This document shows, one piece after another, positions 59,898 to 64,000 of a stretch of 64,000 nt of DNA. Made by a program: the position numbers and the translations under genes. The stretch's first letter is position 1. Every line of letters starts with the position of its first letter. The DNA lies in NCBI GenBank assembly GCA_946800325.1, contig OX326959.1, forward strand, positions 26,481,447-26,545,446, written 5' to 3'. Under the pieces are notes generated by a model, which saw only the letters and a list, made by a program, of their open reading frames with translations, ran no database searches and had not been told where the DNA came from. This DNA is from Luzula sylvatica. Taxonomy: Eukaryota; Streptophyta; Magnoliopsida; Poales; Juncaceae.

Positions 59898-60585
59898 TAA
59901 TAAACGAAAATTAGGCTTAATTGAGTCATAAACAGAAATTCAAATTGACTACAGAAAAATCAGTCCCAAATCAACGAAAGCAGTCCCAATTCGGCCAAAA
60001 TCAGTCCCAATTCACGAAAATCAGCCCCAAATCGGGTTGAAATCAGGATCTCATTCGACAGAAGGGTAAAAAAGAGAGAGAAATATTAACTTGTGCTTGG
60101 AGCGGATGCGCGATACAGTGGCTTCTTCAAAATCTAGGGTTTGGAGAAAGATTGGGCCAGTTCCTCTCTGCGATACAGTATCTATCTGCGATACAATGCT
60201 CCTTATTCTTGTTCGCATATTCACGATCTCCGGAGAAAGATCGGGCCATAGTCGGAGAAAGAACGCTGTCGCAAGCCAGTTCCTCTCTGTTAAATTTAAT
60301 CGTGAGGGAAAGGATCGTGAGGGAAGAGCATAGTTCGCCTCAGAATCGTCCCGGAGTTCGCCTAAAAAATTGCGCACAAATATAGCGAGGGGATCAGGCT
60401 TGTCGCCGGAGAAGACGCCAGTCGTGGAGAGCGAGAGAGAGAGAGAGGGAAGAGAGAGAGAAAGACCAAGCGCGAGAGATAAAAGAGGGGTTATATTATT
60501 TACATTTTGGTCCCTCCGTCTTTCCAATCTTTGCATTATTATGAAAACACCCTTCCGCTTATATATGTATTTATTTTTAGGTCCT
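59898..60585. other. No gene recognised
   Basis: A short array of CAGTCCCAA(A/T)-type motifs (about 59958-60050) precedes mixed sequence and a GA-rich stretch (60428-60465). Similar CAGTCCCAATCAGCCCCAAT motifs occur in the MULE-like element near 42850. An open minus-strand stretch exists but resembles nothing known. Confidence 0.45.
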
Positions 60586-60627
60586 TGAATTCGTTTTGTG
60601 GATTCGTTTTGTGGATTCTATTTAGCA

Positions 60628-60628
<1 letters not shown>
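60586..60628 (-). repeat. Right TIR of the 6.6-kb element
   Basis: GAATTCG/GGATTCG/GGATTC blocks end TTTAGCAC. Mirror of 53998-54040. Confidence 0.75.

Positions 60629-60701
<73 letters not shown>
60629..60701. repeat. (TA)n microsatellite
   Basis: About 70 bp of pure TA next to the transposon end. Confidence 0.97.
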
Positions 60702-60703
<2 letters not shown>

Positions 60704-61299
60704 AGATAAATAAATAATTTTTTTGTGTTAATCTTCAATTAAGGAGTTTTAAGGAAAATACGAAATAAGAATATTTCGTTCGTTTTAGACACTAATTTTG
60801 TCATTTTGTAGAAAAATATGATAATTCATTTTTTTTTGGAGTGTTACACTTCAGTTTTTGTATTTTTTATATTTTCTTAAAAAATATATATATTTGCATA
60901 TGATACTCCTCAATTAAAAACAAAAAATGAATATTTTGATTGTTTTTTAATCAGTTTTTGTATTTTTAAAATACGAGAATTGATTTTTTTTTAAGGTGTT
61001 AGACTTTAGTTTTTGGTTTTTTGCAAAATATCAAAGCTTTCATCCGCTAAGCTATCGATTGCTGAATTGGCGAGCTTTTTCAGAGGAGGGAATCTTTCTT
61101 CGTACTGGAAATCAAAGCGAATGAGAAGTCCTAGTAAAAAAAATACAAATCTGCACGTGTTAGACTTGTATTACGGGTTTTTTTTTTGAGAGAAAACAAG
61201 AAAATTGATTATTTCGCTCGTTTTAGACATTGGTTTTACCAATTTCTAGAAAAATTATGATTAATTATATTAGTAAGGTGTAGATTCTAATTTTAAAAT
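60702..61299. repeat. Degenerate repeats before the satellite array
   Basis: Blocks such as GTGTTACACTTCAGTTTTTG, GTGTTAGACTTTAGTTTTTG and AAGGTGTAGATTCTAATTTT recur, with CGTTTTAGACA(C/T)T. They look like older repeat units distinct from the 125-bp unit. No gene seen. Confidence 0.5.
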
Positions 61300-64000
61300 C
61301 TTTTTACGATTTGAGGAGTCCAAATAACGTTTTTCTTAGATTGTTTGGATCGAATTTTGTATGACGTAACTTTTCACCAAATTGTACAAAAACTATGAAA
61401 GTTTTTTTTTTTATTCATAGAAATCTTTTTATACTTTGAGGAGTCCAAATAACGTGTTTTTGAGATTGTTTATTTCGAAAGTTCTACCATACAAGTTTTC
61501 ACCAAATTGTACAAACATTACCAAAGTTTGTTTTCACTGTAGGTAGTATTGACAATCTATTCATGCTTTGAGAAGTTCAAATAACGTGTTTTTGAGATCG
61601 TTTGTATCATATCTTTACTACACAAGTTTTTACCAACTTGTACAAACACTAAGAAATTATGTTTTTCAATTCATAGCAATCTTTTTACGTTTTGAGGAGT
61701 TCAAATAATGTGATTTTTAGATCGTTTGAAGAATCTTTAACTACATAACTTTTCACCAAATTTTACAAACACTAAGAATGTTTGTTTTTCAATTCATAGA
61801 ATTTTTTTACGGTTTGAGGAGCCCACATAACATGTTTTTGCGATGGTATGGATCGAATCTTTTATTACGTAAATTTTCACCAAATTTTACAAACACCAAG
61901 AAAGTTGTTTTTTCAATTCTTAGCAATATTTTTACGCTTAGATATTTTGGATGGAATCTTTTAATATGTAACTTTTTACCAAATTCTACAATCACTAAGA
62001 AAGTTTTCTTTTCGATTCATAGGAATCTTTTTACGTTTTGAGGAGTTCAAATAACGTATTTTTTAGATCATGTGTATCGAATCTTTACTACATAACTTTT
62101 CACCAAATTTGACAAACACTAAGAAAGTTTTGTTTTTTCGACTCATCGTAATATTTTTACGCTTTCAGTAGTCCAAATAACGTGATTTTAAGATCATTTG
62201 GATTAAATGTTTTATTACGTAAATTTTCACCAAATTTTACAAATACTAAGACAGTTAGTTTATCGATTCATTCTTTGTACGCTATGAGGATTGCAAATAA
62301 CGTGTTTTTGAGATTGTTTGGATTGAGTCTTCTATTATGTAACTTTTCAACAAATTGTACAAACACTAAGGAAATTTGTTTTTCGATTCATATCAATCTT
62401 TTTATGGTTTGAGGAGTGCAAATAACGTATTTTTTAGATCGTTTGTATTGAATCTTTTACTACATAACTTTTCACCAAATTTTACAAACACTATGAAAGT
62501 TTGCTTTACGCTATAGTGGTCTTAGAAATCTATTTAGGCATTGGCGAGTCCAAATAACGTGTTTTGAGATTGTTTAAATCGAAAGTTTTCCAAAACAACT
62601 TTTCACCAAATTTTATAAACATTACAAAATTTTCTTTATTCTCTCTAGGCCGTCTTGGAAATTTGTTTAGGCCTTCGGAAGGCCAAATAACATGTTTTGA
62701 GATCGTTTATTTCGAAAGTTTTTACTATACAAGTTATCACCAAATTGTACAAACATTACGGAAGTTTGTATTCGCTGTTAAGCTTTTGAGGAGTCCAAAT
62801 AACGTGTTTTTGAGATCTTTTGGATCCAATCTTTTACTACGTAATTTTTCACCGAATTGTACAAACACCAAGAAAGTTTGTTTTTCGATCCATAGGACTC
62901 TTTTTACGGTTTGAGGAGTTCAAATAATGTATTTTTGATGTCGTTTGTATCGAATCTTTACTACACAAATTTTCACCAAATTTTACTAATACTAAGATTT
63001 TTTTTTCGATTCATAGCAATCTTTTTACTCTTCCAGGAGTCCAAATAACGTGCTTGTGAGATTATTTGCATCAAATATTTTATTACTTAAAACTTCACCA
63101 AATTTTACAAACACTAAGAAAGTTTGTTTTATGATTCATAGCAATCTTTTTGCGTTCCAAGGAGTCCAAATAACGTGTTTTTGAGACCATTTGGATCTAA
63201 TCTTTTATTACGTAACTTTTCACCATATTGTAAAAACTCTAAGAAATTTTGTTTTTCGATTGATAGCAATCATTTTATGATTTGAGGAGTCCAAATAACA
63301 AGTTTTTGAGATCTTTTCGATCGAATCATTTACTACGTAACTTTTCGCCAAATTGTACAACCACTAGGATAGTTTTATTTTCGACTCATAGCAATATTTT
63401 TACGATTTGAGGATTTCAAATAACGTGTTTCTGAGATCGTTTGTATTGTATCTTTACCTCATAACTGTTCACCAAAATTTACAAACACTAAGAAAGTTTG
63501 AATTTTGGATTCATAGAAATTTTTTTATGCTTTTAGTAGTCCAAATAACGTATTTTTTAGATCTTTTGGATCGACACGTAACTTTTCACCAAATTGTACA
63601 AACACTAAGAAAGTTTGCTTTTAGATTCATATCAATTTTTTTACGCCCTGAGAAGTTCAAACAACGTGTTTTTGAGATTGTTTGTATCATATCTTTAGTA
63701 CGTAACTTTTCACCAAAATTTACCACTCCTAAGAAAGTTTGATTTTTTTGGATTCATATCAATCCTTTTATGTTTTCATTAGTCCAAATAATGAGATTTT
63801 GAGATTGGTTGGATCGAATCTTTTATGATGCAAACTTTCACTAAATTTTACAAACACTAAGAAAGTTTGTTTTTCGATTCATATCAATCTTTTTACGCCT
63901 TGAGTAGTCCAAATAATGTGTTTTTTAGATTGTTTGGATCATTTTTTATGACATAACTTTTCACTAAATTGTACACACTATGAAAGTTAGTTTTTTTTAT
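61300..64000. repeat. Satellite-like tandem array, about 125-bp unit
   Basis: Around 20 diverged units run to the window end. Landmarks are TTTTCACCAAATTTTACAAA, CACTAAGAAAGTTTG, CGATTCATAGCAATCTTTTT, GAGGAGTCCAAATAACGTGT and GAGATCGTTTGGATCGAATC. The CACCAAA landmark recurs at 61375, 61500, 61631, 61754 and 61879, so spacing is 123-131 bp, and some units are shortened. No coding function: the open frames in it follow the repeat. Confidence 0.9.

Larger units (their letters stand above)
53998..60628. mobile_element. 6.6-kb gene-capturing TIR element with minisatellite
   Basis: The left end GTGCTAAGGAGAATCCACAA and the right end, in reverse, GTGCTAAATAGAATCCACAA form inverted repeats of about 43 bp that contain repeated GAATCC blocks. 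Inside, in order, are fragments of N-myristoyltransferase (minus), a mitochondrial carrier (plus), an unrecognised spliced segment, a 2.2-kb minisatellite, MCTS1 (plus) and a TIC32-like dehydrogenase (minus). The fragments keep introns. No transposase is seen. (TA)n tracts flank both sides, and no clear target duplication can be read because of them. It is of the same family as the element ending at 14257. Confidence 0.72.

Noticed and set aside
60507..60704. Open frame running into Tyr-Ile repeats
   Set aside because: It reads through the TIR and the (TA)n tract.
63407..63742. Open frames in the 125-bp array (also at 61778 and 62564)
   Set aside because: They share residues such as NVFLRSFGSNLLLRNFSPN only because the DNA repeats. 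No coding evidence.

Overview
This is nuclear DNA from a flowering plant, most likely a eudicot. The evidence is a plant-type LRR receptor kinase with an intron, plant LTR retrotransposons primed by initiator tRNA-Met and tRNA-Asp, several TIR and Helitron-like DNA transposons, and intron-containing fragments of plant genes (patatin group III, N-myristoyltransferase, MCTS1, a TIC32-like dehydrogenase, FAR1). No bacterial or organellar genes, rRNA, tRNA or CRISPR array were seen. Only one host gene looks complete.

Layout. 1-14257 is the right part of a gene-capturing TIR element that carries a patatin fragment and a minisatellite array. A complete Copia-type element (354-9021, target duplication GTACG) sits inside it, and a solo LTR (4512-5141) sits inside the Copia element. 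Next come two small TIR elements (14276-14472 and 14702-15399) and the intact two-exon LRR receptor kinase on the minus strand (18603 to 15414). A region of about 1.8 kb upstream of that gene (18667-20520) recurs inverted at 45313-47108. Each arm holds a hAT transposase remnant and a short hairpin.

Between the arms lies a truncated Copia element (20540-33701). It was interrupted by a young Athila/Tat-like non-autonomous element (20893-26340) with one long coding ORF, and by a solo LTR (29784-30927). Then follow Helitron-like ends with GGACC-rich repeats (34378-38097), an AT-rich MITE, a MULE-like element (39161-43337) holding a Harbinger-type MITE, and another solo LTR (43423-44452).

From 47.1 kb to 60.7 kb DNA transposons lie almost end to end, separated by (TA)n tracts. 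They are an element with FAR1 and PABP fragments, a Helitron-like element, a TIR element of about 0.54 kb, a MULE (51368-53953) and a 6.6-kb element (53998-60628). The last carries fragments of at least four genes plus the same minisatellite family as the array at 11-12.8 kb. The window ends in a satellite-like array of about 125-bp units (61.3-64 kb).

The most promising novelty is the TIR family that shares a GAGAATCC-type terminus, internal arrays of about 120 bp, genomic gene capture and placement next to (TA)n tracts. Also notable are a Copia subfamily whose two copies share the same deletion of the RT catalytic region, and the 386-residue ORF of the young Athila-like element. All calls rest on reading the sequence. 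No database search was run.
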